Source of the DNA: Oryzias latipes | Lineage: Eukaryota; Chordata; Actinopteri; Beloniformes; Adrianichthyidae | NCBI RefSeq assembly: GCF_002234675.1 | Contig: NC_019864.2 | Span: forward strand, 16,695,582 to 16,759,581 | Direction of reading: 5' to 3' | Length of the DNA: 64,000 bases | Shown: piece after piece, positions 38,601 to 50,478 of the stretch | How positions within the stretch are numbered: the stretch's first letter is position 1 | Layout of the letters: the number at the start of each line of letters is the position of its first letter | Translations under genes and position numbers: made by a program | The notes under the pieces: generated by a model | Told to the model about the DNA's origin: nothing | Seen by the model: only the letters and a program-made list of their open reading frames with translations | The model's database searches: none

Positions 38601-41600
38601 GTTTTTTTGTTTTTTTTTGTCATTCCCTTTTTCAAGTCATATTAGTTATCTGTGATGCATTTTATGTCATGTTTCTGTTTACTTCATTATTAAACTACAC
38701 ATTCATGAGTCATTTTTCTGCCACTTTCCTGACATTTGCACAGGTTTCTGACTTCCTCCAAGAAGCATAGAGGCAGTGAGCAAAATTAAATTCACGAAAT
38801 ACTAAATTAAACTATTTTCCCAAAACACTTGTCAAATGATTTCTTTAGTCGTTAAGTTCATGATAAATAGCGAAAATACATTGTGGTGCATCTATGTTTT
38901 AACTTCATTTATGAAACATTTGGTTACAGATAAAAAAAATCTTATTAGAGCTCATATGCTACACACATTTTCTAAGTATTGTATTTTTTTAATTTAGTTT
39001 TTGTTAGGTTTGACACATTTATGCATGTGCTTCGGTTCACATCAATATACACATAAATACCCTTTTAATTTTCCCCTTTTCCCACTCCCAAACTATTCCT
39101 TTCAGTTTTTTTTACATAGTAAGTATTCCTTCTGCAAACACAAAACGTGAAAATGTGTTTAGGGTTCCCAACACTTTTACAAGAATGAACACGCAACCAT
39201 GGGTCCTAACAATTTGTGTCTCTGCCATGCCCTAATAAGTTGTGTTGAGTTGAATGAGCCTGGTTGGGTTGGTGCCATAACTATAATCCACCAAATCTTG
39301 CCCAAATCTGTGTATTTTTACATATTTTTATATATTTATATATTTTTGTTGTTTGTTTTTTGAAAGCTGATGTTTTTCTGGTCACACCTGGTCTCATTAC
39401 TAAATACCACAGGTGCAGCTCCTTGTGTTGATTATTCCCGTGTGTTTTTCTAAATCCGTTCAAGATACCTGCTAATTGGTTTAGTCAGAAAAATCTTCTG
39501 TTCTTCATTGGTGCAGTTTGTGGCATTTTTAGCATTTCTTTCTTAGTTTGTTCCTTTTTTTCATTAGTCAGTGTTTAAAAAGGGCCTTGCTGACAGAAGA
39601 AAGTACTTCTCAGTGGTCCATTCCAGTTGCCTTAGTGATATTTCAGCCTTGTGTTTATGCTTTCATATAGAGCAGTTGGCATTGTCTTTCATAATTGAAG
39701 TCAGCACCCTGAGGTGCATTAGTGCATTACAGCATGTGTGCATGTGCCCTCACAGACTGCAGCAGGCGGGCTCGCCCACCAGCCGTGCAACTCTTCCAGA
39801 GCATATTGATTAGACTGCTCGTGGATGCAGAATAAAAGGAAGGGAATGTTTCACTTACCGGTACCTACCCCGTTTGAATGGTAACGGTCCACTGTAGACC
39901 AGTTCTGCGTCCTGCAGGGGTTATGCATTGAGCTATTATGGAGTCTGCAAGATCACGAGAAAAATCAAGAAGGAATTTTCTGGGGTGGAGAGGATTGAGA
40001 GGTTGGCGTATGCTATCTATAAACCCCCCACTTAATCTCTGCTCGGCAAACATGGCTCATCTCTATTCCTGGTCACTCCCAGTTCTGCAGTATCACATGC
40101 CTGCATTTAACCTCAAGCTATGTGATACCACCCAACTGTCTGAAGAAAATCAATGAAATGACTCGCTTAAAATCAAATTCTCGCTTTACTTATTAAACTT
40201 AATTGGTTTTCTATCTCGCTTTGGAGAAAGAAAAGCTAAAAAATAAAGATGGTTATCATCTTCTTCTCAGATAATCTTAAAAAGATCTTAAAAAAAAGAA
40301 AAATGGTTTTAACCATTGCTTGGATGAAGAGGTTGTAAAGTCTTCTTCTTAATCTTACTGCTGAAAGACAAAGAAAAATGGTTGCAATATAAGAATTTGT
40401 AAACATGAGTTCAGTTAAGTGGAAATTTTTGCTGCAAAACCAAACTAAGGGAAAAAAAACTTGAGCACAACGATGTTACTGCCACAGAGGGGCAGCAGTC
40501 AATTAAATAAATTGAATTCCTGCAGATTAGGGTCTCTGCAGGAAGAGCATAAATTCACCTGGCAACGAAAACCTGTTTATGACCCAAGGCCAACATCTGT
40601 CTTAAGGGCATAAAAGGAAATAAATATTAGACTTCACCAACAGTGATTATGGCTTTGGCTACTCAGGAGAGTCTTCCACCCATACCTCTGTGGGAATCGA
40701 TGTTTACGACCGTCATAAAAAACCAAGAACCAGGAAGCCCCAAAAGCCGGAACAATAATTTCCAGTCCTCAATACACCAAAATCATTTTAAGTTCAAATA
40801 AAATTAACTTTAAAACTTGCTTTAATCTCTATAATTAAAAAAAAAACATTTTACTAAGAAAAAGATTGCTGTTTTCTTATTTCAGCAACATTGTTTTAAA
40901 AAAAATACATAGATAAAGTATTTCACAGATTATTTATAATGACATTCTTGAGAGATGTGCATATACAGTTTACCAAATTACATGTCTGTCAGCTCACTCA
41001 AAGAACTTCAGCACTTAATAAGGGTAAAGCTTTCGGAAAACCTTTGACATTTTTTAATCTAATAGCACAGCCTCTAAAACTTTAAACAGGACAGGACAAC
41101 ATAGTAATTACAGAGCCAAAAGACAATAGGTCACCTAAACTTTTTTTTAATCTTCCGTTTATGAGATGAGGAGGAGATGGAAAAAAACAAGAATCTATTT
41201 TTTTTTGTTTATCATATGTTAACTAACTGCAAAATGTTTTTAAGATTCTTAGAAAGTGTTAAAACTGAGTGGTTATGTATTTGTGTGCATTTTTTAAAGT
41301 AAAATTAAAATCCCTAATGTAAGCAGTGATTAGATATAAAAACAGAGAATGAGATGTAACTCTGAAGCTAGAGTTGCATAAAAAAAGGGGAAAGAAAGCA
41401 TGGATTATTCATGTCTATTCCCACAGTGCAAAAATCCCATTTCTGATGAATTGAGCCGGGGGCGCTCCTCTCTGCTCAATACCAACAGTCTGAGGCAGCT
41501 CTGCTTCACTCTGAACCACATGGTCAGGGCGATGAGCTCCCCCAGAATCACAGACGGAGCCGGCGGCTCTCGTCTCCTCTCTGCAGTCAAACATAATGAT

Positions 41601-42377
41601 GCTGTGTGGTCTGAGGTGAATCTGAATTCAAACTAGGGCATCAGGATCAGGGCAGTGGAGCAAAAAGGCAGCGGGGAGTGAGTGCTGATGGTATTTCAGT
41701 AAGCTGACAGAAGGAAAGAATTAGCTGAAGAAGTTTGTAACCAATCAGCTGGTAGATAGAGGAGCAACAGGGGGAATGAAAGACACAGAAGAACGTTGTG
41801 TTTGTCTGCGGCTGTTTACTTTGTGGGATGAAACTTAGGCTGCATCACTGATGGTAGAAGGAAAACTACAAGGATGCTGAGCCTTTTTCTGTCCATCATG
41901 CTTTCTGCAAGGATCACACCTCAGCTCCATGCAGGTGAAGAGTTAAAAGACAGAATGAGGAAAATTTGCTGATGGTTAACAATGAATGGGACTTTCTGGG
42001 TATTGTATGAAGGATTGAAATGCTGGAGGCTCAGTGTGAGGGCTTCCATTTCACACTGTGAATGCTTTGCTTTGACTGCAGACCCCAGACAATGGCTAAT
42101 GATAGGTGAGGCACAGAGACGGGAGGAAGGGATGGATCGAACAAGAAAGAATGATGAGCTGACAGACAGGAGGACAAGTTAAAAATGTGCACTAAAAGAG
42201 ATAATTGGAAGAGACACTAGCGAGAGCATATAACTGTAGGGAAAAAAGGATGGAGTAAAGCTGGCTAATAATATACAAGTATAGAACAACTGATCAAACT
42301 GAGAGAATGAAGGTGATTGGATGTAATCGTAGCCTGGTCCAAATCTGCACATGTCAGTTGTAGCTTTTATGGTCCAT
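26609..42377. other. Long gene-free tract
   Basis: 15.8 kb with no exon I can support. It alternates between AT-rich stretches and more complex patches (for example 28200-28400, 29690-29990, 32640-32800, 34250-34500, 37290-37630, 41440-41600) that could be conserved noncoding elements. Octamer ATGCAAAT words occur at about 34437 and 35819 (complement). A CTCF-like CCACAGAGGGGCAGC is at 40482-40496. Whether any of this is constrained needs other genomes. Confidence 0.5.
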
Positions 42378-42475
42378 CTACAAGCTTTTTCAAACTGCAG
42401 GTTTTCATCTGCTTCTGATTCACAACGATTTTGGCAAAGAAATTCTCGTAAATATAATTTTAAGCTCAGTTTTCT

Positions 42476-42696
42476 GCGTCAGACTAATGACCTGTCCAGG
42501 GTGTACCCCACCTTCACCCACCAGTGGCCGGAATAGGCTCCGGCAGCCCCAAAACCGCAAGAGAGACAAAACAGGTTTAGAAGATGAATGAATGAATGAA
42601 TGAATGAATGAATGAATGAATGAATGAATGAATGAATGAATGAATGAATGAATGAATGAATGAATGAATGAATGAATGAATGAATGAATGAATGAA
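42476..42696 (+). mobile_element. Truncated L2-like LINE 3' tail ending in (TGAA)n
   Basis: The segment GACCTGTCCAGGGTGTACCC ... GGAATAGGCTCCGGCAGCCC is the 3' tail of a common fish L2/CR1-clade LINE, followed by a (TGAA)n tail from 42584. TTTTCT directly precedes (42470-42475) and follows (42697-42702) and occurs once in the uninterrupted copy B (50419-50424), giving a 6-bp target duplication. The copy is strongly 5'-truncated and non-coding. Confidence 0.8.
42584..42696. repeat. (TGAA)n microsatellite, about 28 units
   Basis: An uninterrupted tetranucleotide run that forms the tail of the L2-like insertion. On the minus strand it produces a spurious open frame of repeated Ile-His-Ser-Phe residues. 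Confidence 0.95.
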
Positions 42697-42753
42697 TTTT
42701 CTTTATATATGTCCTCCATCATGAGAAAAATGCCACAAGAACACCTCAAAGCA

Positions 42754-45700
42754 CGATTCTCATCGGAGTGTGTCTTCAAGCCTGTATTCCTCTGTGTGTG
42801 GCAGTTCAGCCCATCAGGCTAAGCACAAAAATACCTTCCCTTCACATGAACTCTGAACTGAGGGTGAACCGGCATTTTTCCAGCTTTTTAAAAAAATACC
42901 CTGACTACAGACAGCATAAGTCTTTGCCAAATTTCTTTTGGCAGACGACTGAAAAGACAGAAAATAAAGGAATCCAGGAGGATGCGGGTCAGTTCTCAAT
43001 AACGAATGTTGCCTTGAGCTGTCTACACCCTAGACACCGACTGATGGTGAGAGCCAGCTTTGTGATGAGAAAAAACACACTTTCAATGTGGTCCATTTCA
43101 TCACTACACATTTAGCAGGCAAAAGTGGTAAGCTTAGTAACTCATGTAATGAGCAAATAATCATTCAAAGTACCTTAGCAACAGTTGAATCCATCACGCT
43201 GTGGTCCTAACTGCCAACTCGTGACTTTTCTGTCCTCCAATGAGCTTGCTTTACCTGCAGGGGGAGGAGGAAACTATAGCAGGATCAGGAACAAAGAGAA
43301 ACATTACACTGTCTCTGTATTCCCTCCACATTTGCCGCTTTCACGTCTCACATTCACTGAGAGTGCTATTCAGTCTTGTGTGTAATTATCATGTCACGCA
43401 CCTTGAACAAACAGAAGTTCGACAATCGTCAGTGAAGTTTTGTCTACAACTGATAAACAGGTGGACACAAAGAGATGGTTATTGTTTCATGCACATATTA
43501 AACCTTGATCTAACATTTTATATTCATTTCAGGAGGAAATTGTATCAAAATAGTGGCTCAAGAAGTCAAAAGACTTTAACAGGCCACATTTTTTTGGTCC
43601 CAAGGACCAATACGGGGACACTTCCAGTAAATTTGTTCCCATTTAAGATGTTTGAAACCAATTTGTGCTTAAATTACATTGTTTTCGTGTCTGTGTTTTT
43701 CTCCTTGACTCAGTTTCAAAGGCACTGATAAAGGGTGGAAAGCATTTCAACTTTAGCATGCCATGAAGTCAAGGCTTTGTATTTGTCTGGAGTTGGTAAA
43801 ACCTCAAGTCACTTCATGCTGGGTTTCAAAATGTTTATGGCAATAATCGGAATCTAATCCAAACTGTATAATTTTATTAAATCATAGAGTTTTCATAGAG
43901 GTGTTGCAACCTTTAACTGCCTATTCCCGCAGGCCTGCTGCTCATAGATCTCCTCTCTCCAGAGACTGTGTGGGGGCTGATCTCTGCTTCAGCTTAAAAT
44001 CAGCCCTGCACTTCCACTGGCCTCATTTACATCAATCTCAATTTTTCTCTGTGAATAACCAGGTAAAGAAGAAGTTATATGTCTTAATGAGTGTTATCTT
44101 CCTCATAAACTCTTATCCCAAAATAACAATGTTAAAATCCCATTAAACCAAAGTACAGAGAAAACAAAATAGCTTTTTCCTTCTTAGTGTTTTAGTCAGA
44201 AACAGAACAACAGGTTTCTGATCAGCTTTTTCTAACATTCCACTAGAGTCAAAGAGCGAAGTGAAATTATGCTGTTAAGCAATGCGGCTCAAAATGCTTG
44301 CCTAATCACTTGAACAGCTCACCAGTTTCCCAAACTTCTAATGGCCTAACTTGAATGCGTTCCCTCTCTCTTCAGAAGCCTGATCCTTCTTAGCCAGGAT
44401 GTGAGAAACGTGCCACCTGCTTCCAGTCCTACAGCTCAAGGCCTGACTGCCCTTGTGACACTACACTGCCCCTTAATCTCATTAACAAATGCACAGCTCA
44501 GATGATGCTATCAGATACAGACTCATGAATGCAAATGCATTTCCATCAACCAAAAAAAAAGCTTATGAGAAACTCAGAAAACATCTAAAAAATCTGCAAA
44601 TGCAATGCTTATTTTTACTCCAAAGAAACAAAAACCAAACCTTACAGACAATGACATCACATATTGCATTTTGAAAAAGTCCCACCGTCCCAAACTCCTG
44701 TTTTACTGGAAAAGTAGCCCGGCGCTGCCTATTAAAGTTGCCTTTCTGAACATGAGCTGTTTAAACAAGGATGGAGATGTCAAGCTGCATCAGCATCAAA
44801 AGAGGCACAAAGAAAAATCACTCATTAAATTTGTAGAGGCACTGCAGCTCTGCCGTCTGCTCATGGGACACGAGGCAGCACAAAGGGGGCATGGAGGCTT
44901 TTAGTAGCAAAGTTCATCTTTCAAAGTCACCCTAAATGGTCAAGAGTGGCCTGAACCGAACAACCCAAAATGAATAGGAGGGTTTCCTTTAAATCTCTTC
45001 CAAAAGATGTGCTCCATCGTGCTAATGTGAATCAGGAGTCAGCCAGATCTCTGAAATAGAAATTTATTATTTATGTTTGATCTAAGATAGCTGTACTTTG
45101 CTAAAATACTTAGTTGTTTATTCTTTATAGTCACATATTCATTAAAATGATAAAAACCCACTTTGAAATGTAAAGTCATTCTATTTAAATTCTATTTTAG
45201 TGACATAAAGTTGCTCACCAGTAAATAAATGTGAAAAAAATAATTCAGAATGTGTTACTGAATGAATATTCATTAGATTCAAATCTAACATTTTTAGATA
45301 GAGCACAGGGCCTTCGTCACACCAAAATGTACTACAAACTGTCTGATGTCTTTGTAAAACTGTTGTCATGTTGCCATGATTATTATTCATATTATATTGT
45401 TGCTGCCCTGCCTTTTCATTCTGCGATTACTGCAGTTGCTGTTCCAGGCTGAATTTTCTTGCAGCTGTTTGTTCTTCTGTTGTAAACAAAGGTTGTTGTT
45501 TTTTTTCTTTTTTTTCATAGTTTCTTATTTCAAGAGCCCCCTCCCCATGCCTTTTGTCTGTGAAAGCCCTGGTTTGTCATTGGAAGCCTTCGGCTGGCCT
45601 GCCCCTCTCCCGCCTCAAAGCCGGTTGTAGATGAAAAATTGATGACTGTATGTCTATTTCATATGAAGGGCTGCTGTGCTTCTTCTGATGCTGCCCCCAC

Positions 45701-47579
45701 TGATTGGGACCGCGCCCTCCGTCTTCAGTCGACCTGCTCTTTTCCGCACAGCAGGAGCACCAATCTGGGAAAGAGAGTGGGACTAGATCCACTCTTTCAC
45801 CAATTCATTAATACAGAACACCGTTTTCTTACTTGGACTGCCAGCACAGCTCTGTATCTGCCATTATTTCTAACACAAAATTATGTTTAGGACAATATCC
45901 TGCATGAATTATTTTTTATTAATGATAATTTCCCTTCTTTTTTATAACTGTCAAAGACTCAACAAAGAAATGTACTCCAAATTATTTTCTGTGCTACGCT
46001 GTTACATTTTTAAATTTCTTGTTAACATTTTCATTTAATTTCTCTACAAAAAATCTTAATTTTTAGTTTCTTGGAAAGAAAGACTTGCTTTATTTACTTT
46101 TTCATTTATCAGTTTTTCAGACTTGATGTGGTTTGGTTTCAGATTTGAAACTGACCGTCCAGATCTTAACATCCAAAGATTATTGGGAACTTTATCTTAA
46201 AATTGTAGGGGGAAAAAAGCTGTTCAGCAATGTTACAGACTAGAGTATTTGTTGATAATTCACAGACTCTGTTTTCGTTATTGTGTAACTGTCAAACATG
46301 TTTATCAAACGATGATTCCGATTATGAGAGTTTCCTTGAGCTGGGAAGAGTTATCTAGTGTGCATCGTGACAGCAATAACCCTTGTGAAGACATGGGTGT
46401 CTCTTTATATCTTGAGAAGAAATACAAAAAAACACATTTTCACACATTTTACATCATTTGCATATTACGCAAAACGATTAACTTGTCATCTTTGAGTGAC
46501 TCTACCTTCAATTTCTCTTCTCTTTATAAAAAAACAAAATTAATTTCCCTTTTTTCACATCACACACTTAAGAAATTGTTTTTTTTAAACTTGTTAGAAA
46601 AATGAGCACAATGAGCTAACACATTCATTTATGTTAGACTTCAAGCAAAACTGTAGATAAGTCCTTGTGCTCAAAGACCTTGGCAAAGTCTGCTCTCATG
46701 CATGAAATCACATTGGTTTCCAAGCAACAGGTAATTTCACAACACACGTCGCAGTGTGCTCAGCAGCAGCTTTTCATAGCAGGGTTTCAAGTCAATTTAA
46801 AGTCACATCAGACAGAAACCCTGAACAGCACAATGGTGTTTCAAGCTCTGGTCAAACCGGAGGGGGCAGTGCTACATTTGTCACTATGAACGAAGCTGCA
46901 GCTGGAAAGTCTTCTTCGGTGCCTTGAATCAACGTCCTTCCCCCGAGTGGCCTGCGGTGTCCAGGAGAGGGCTCAGGTTGCAAAGCTTAAAAAGATCAAA
47001 TGGAAATTGATCCATCACATTGGTTTCCAGGAAGAGCCCATCAGCACATGGAGTTATTGAAATAATGCAACAAAGTCATTAGTGAAGACATTAAGACTAT
47101 AATCTAATAAAATTGTGACAGATGAGATATTCATATTCAAAATGGGTAAAATGTGCTGGTGGATGGAGGTTTGTTAAAAATGAAAAACACAATGTCTTGC
47201 ATTTAATGACATGTAGCCACATGCCAATTAACATGCCTTTTACTACTAGTCTGTGCCAGACAACATATTCTTGCAAAAAGCACAAACAAGTCAAATAAAT
47301 TGGTTTTTCTGGCTGCTTGATGGGTGCTTTTTTTCCAACAGTACAAAGTTCATCAAATACAGAGTAAAAGCTTAAAACCTAGTTTCTCAACATCTGTCTG
47401 AAGCCACTGATAATCCTAAAAACTCAATTACTTGAATTGATTAGCAAAAAACACGCTTTAAAAACACAAACAAGCTAATGAAAGAAAATAATTCTCAAAT
47501 CTTGACCATTTAAAACACCACAGAATGTAAAATTCTGAACTTAATATCACGCTTCTCAGCAACGTTAAAAATCTACACC
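42754..47579. other. Gene-free region
   Basis: 4.8 kb without a supportable gene. GC-richer patches occur at 45530-45790 and 46830-47000; the latter contains the CTCF-like word GGAGGGGGCAGTGC near 46859. Octamer words occur near 44497 and 46452. Confidence 0.5.
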
Positions 47580-47793
47580 TCTTCTTCCTCTTTCGACTTC
47601 TCCCATCAGGGGTCGCCACAGCGAACAAGTCGCATGGTATATTTGGCAATGTTTTACGCCGGATGCCCTTCCTGACGCAACCTTCTCAAACCGGGCTTGG
47701 AACCGGCACAAAGGTAGAGAAGGGAACAGGGAGCAGCCCGGAGTCGAACCCTGGTTTCACGGATGGAAGGCGCCGCAAACCAGCACGAGCTAC
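47580..47793 (-). mobile_element. tRNA-derived SINE, minus orientation
   Basis: Read on the minus strand it starts GTAGCTCGTGCTGGTTTGCG, has B box GGTTCGACTCC (complement of 47740-47750), and ends with CTGTGGCGACCCCTGATGGG and a (GAA)-rich tail. It differs in body and tail from the SINEs at 1165 and 25587. It lies in intergenic DNA. Confidence 0.8.
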
Positions 47794-48328
47794 TTTGATT
47801 TAAATGCGTGTACTAACAAAACTGGCAGGTTATACATTTCCCTAAAACATGATCATGACTTCATATTGGCTTTAGAAAAGCAGCCAAAAGCAAAAACTGC
47901 TCGAAGCTGCAGGCAGGCAGCAACACTCCAGGAGTTCAGTCACATGGGATTCCAGGAAAGTCAATAATTCAGAGCAAGTCGAGACATCTTATAAGAAGAG
48001 ATGGAAAAAAAAGCAGCAGAGTAGATATGGGGGAGTATGGAGGATAGATCCTGTTTGTTGCTCCTGACCCAGACCAATAACATGTCAGCAGAGGCTTTCA
48101 GGGATTCTGCCTGTCAATCAGGGTGCAGTCAGTACAGTGGGAGTAGCAGAAAAAGAGACACTTTACTTCCATTTTCCATTTTCTGTGGCCAAGGTTACAT
48201 CAGTGAAAACACATAAAACCTGTGATGTGAGATAGTGTGTGAAGGAATTTGTTGCTGCAGGTTTAAACAACAGATGCAGGTAAAAAAAAGAAAAAAAAGC
48301 TGAGCACTGCACAGCATTTGGAGCTTAA

Positions 48329-48357
48329 ATGCAAATCACTGCAGAGGACATTTGCAT
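48329..48357. promoter_or_regulatory. Inverted pair of octamer (POU-type) motifs
   Basis: ATGCAAAT at 48329-48336 and ATTTGCAT at 48350-48357 are 13 bp apart and inverted. The octamer is the classic POU-domain binding site. A chance pair is possible in AT-rich DNA, so enhancer function is inference. Confidence 0.3.
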
Positions 48358-48597
48358 GGCAAAGGCTAATGACAGCATGAGCAATGACATTTGGTATTGA
48401 AACAGCCACTAGCATGAGTATAACAGATCCAACACTTCACACAGATAAGCAAAAGCTAAGTTGGTGTGTTTTTGACAAATGAGCTGCTAAATATGAGAGA
48501 CGATGAAGGTTTTACTGGCATATCAAAACCTATTTATTATTTCATAATTAATGATGAAAGTAAGAAAATTAAGCTAGGTTTTAAAATATGTATCTAT

Positions 48598-48626
48598 TCA
48601 CACACACACACACACAGATACATATA

Positions 48627-48666
<40 letters not shown>

Positions 48667-48676
48667 CATACATATA
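48598..48676. repeat. (CA)n ... (TG)n (TA)n compound microsatellite
   Basis: CA units, a short ATACATATA link, TG units and then TA units. The CA and TG parts are mutually complementary and could form a hairpin. Confidence 0.9.
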
Positions 48677-50338
48677 AAACAAATCTCTGAGTAACATGCA
48701 TTTGGTAGGAATACATTTTTGTGGAATAATGCACACATTGACTTCATTGTATTTGTACAACATGTATCTGACTAAGAAGAAAGCACCAGACAAAGCCCAC
48801 TCACTTGAGAAAAACAATGTTTGTACATCCAAATAATGCTGCCAGCTACCTGGAAACAGTTCCTTGATGTTTCTGCTCTCCAGAGGCAGAAAATCCCAGC
48901 AGGCAGAAATCAGATCCTTTGTTAGGATTAGAGCGCTAACATGTATTGGAGTTACATATTAGAGTTTGATTTAGCAACAACTATTGAAAATAATGCACTG
49001 ATATTTTTTTTTCTAGCAAAAAATATCTTGTACAAAAGGCCAGAAAAACAACACTTCCAAATTATTATTACTTCCAAATGATTTTAGCTTTACTTTAAGC
49101 TAATTGGCCCTGAAGTGTTCCAATTCCCCCCATCATACAGATGTACACCCACTCATTTGTGCCTATTCATGCAAATGACAGTCTGCTGAGGTAATAATCA
49201 AAGTCTGGGTCACCTCAACAGAAAACATGTTAGTTTTTGTGCTCAAAGAGATGTTTTTTTTCTTTTGGTGTACATTTTGTTCTAAAATTCTTCTTTAAAG
49301 AGGTTTGCTTCAGTTAACAGAAGGGACGTATTTATTTTTTTCTTCACCGTCCCCACAGGGGTTTCCTCACGGGCTTATCTACAAACTTCTCCGGGAAACA
49401 TGAGTCAAATTTCTGTGATGGTAATCGTAAATTGTAACCATGACGTCATTGAGACAAAGTGGATGTATTAAATTTTCAGTTACGCATCAGGGAAATCGTG
49501 ATCACAAACATATTTGCCACAAAAACAAAACAGCATACACCTTTGTTTCATGGCTGCACTGTTTTCAGAAAATAACCTAAAGTCAGGACTGAACCACAAG
49601 GCTTTGCTCTAATCCCTTTAACTGTTTGAGGTGTCTTGGGTGTTGGTAGAAATCTTCAATACTTCTGTTGATAAGTTTTAGGCCAGACTCTTCTTCTTTA
49701 TGTCTTTTAACTCATACCAATCCTGACCCGTTTTCCCTAAAACAAAAAAACAATGTGGGACATACCACAGACCAAGTGGACCATGGAACACATTTCTGAT
49801 GTTCATCTGTTACAATGAAGTCAACAGTGTTATTATGGTTCAAGACGCTGCTGCAGAATTTCATCTGCTTTGAGGTCTGGACTTTAAACCACTGCAAGAG
49901 ATTTGCCTTACAAATCTAAAACACTCTACAGTCTTTTCAAAATCCCATTCCGATCATCTTTTGATCTATTTTAAAAGCGTTCTCAGTGGTCTTTCAATCT
50001 CATTATACTTTTTTCTAGGACATAGTTTCTGAAGGGCGGCATTAGTTCATTAGAAATTCACCTCTGAGTTGAGGACAAGACTGCTTGCACAGCGTAAGCC
50101 CCTCCCCATTTCCCATCATCCATCTATGGTCTCCCACTAGCTTACAGCCTCTCACACCCCCAACCTAACATTACAGGTGCAAAAAAAATGGTGAGCAATA
50201 TTGGAGCAATCCATTTCAACAGTTTTCAGCCAGATGCCAGCATGGATGAGGAGAATGGATCCATTTCTCTACAAGTAGATATATGAGAATGAAGCGCAGG
50301 GAGCTTGTGGCCTGCCGACTGTAGCTTCAACGACACTG

Positions 50339-50478
50339 CTACAAGCTTATTTTTTTTCTGCTCCTGATTCACAACAACTCAAATACAGAAATACTCAGAA
50401 ATGCAATTTTGAGCTTAATTTTCTTCATGTATGTCCTCCATCAAGAGAAAAATGCCACAAATACACGTTAAAAACACC
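50339..50478. repeat. Dispersed repeat copy B, uninterrupted
   Basis: The continuous counterpart of the repeat at 42378-42753. It preserves TTTTCT once (50419-50424) where copy A carries the L2 insertion. The two copies are in the same orientation about 8 kb apart. Confidence 0.75.

Larger units (their letters stand above)
42378..42753. repeat. Dispersed repeat copy A, split by an L2-like insertion
   Basis: Outer parts 42378-42475 and 42697-42753 match copy B at 50339-50478 (shared: TCTGATTCACAAC, AAGCT-AG/TTTTCT, ATGTCCTCCATCA, GAGAAAAATGCCACAA). Copy A is interrupted at TTTTCT by the L2 tail, while copy B is continuous. The repeat class is unknown to me. Confidence 0.75.
47794..50338. other. 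Gene-free region with paired octamers
   Basis: 2.5 kb with no gene. 48329-48357 holds two octamers in opposite orientation. 49169 has another ATGCAAAT. A mixed microsatellite is at 48598-48676. Confidence 0.5.

Noticed and set aside
41400-41636. 78-codon plus-strand and 61-codon minus-strand open frames in a GC-richer patch
   Set aside because: Neither matches a family I know, and there are no convincing splice sites or partner exons. A conserved noncoding element is at least as likely.
42420-42779. 119-codon minus-strand open frame with repeated Ile-His-Ser-Phe
   Set aside because: It is the translation of the (TGAA)n microsatellite at the end of the L2-like tail.
48466-48832. Open frames rich in Thr-His and Tyr-Ile
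   Set aside because: These are translations of the CA/TG/TA microsatellite at 48598-48676.
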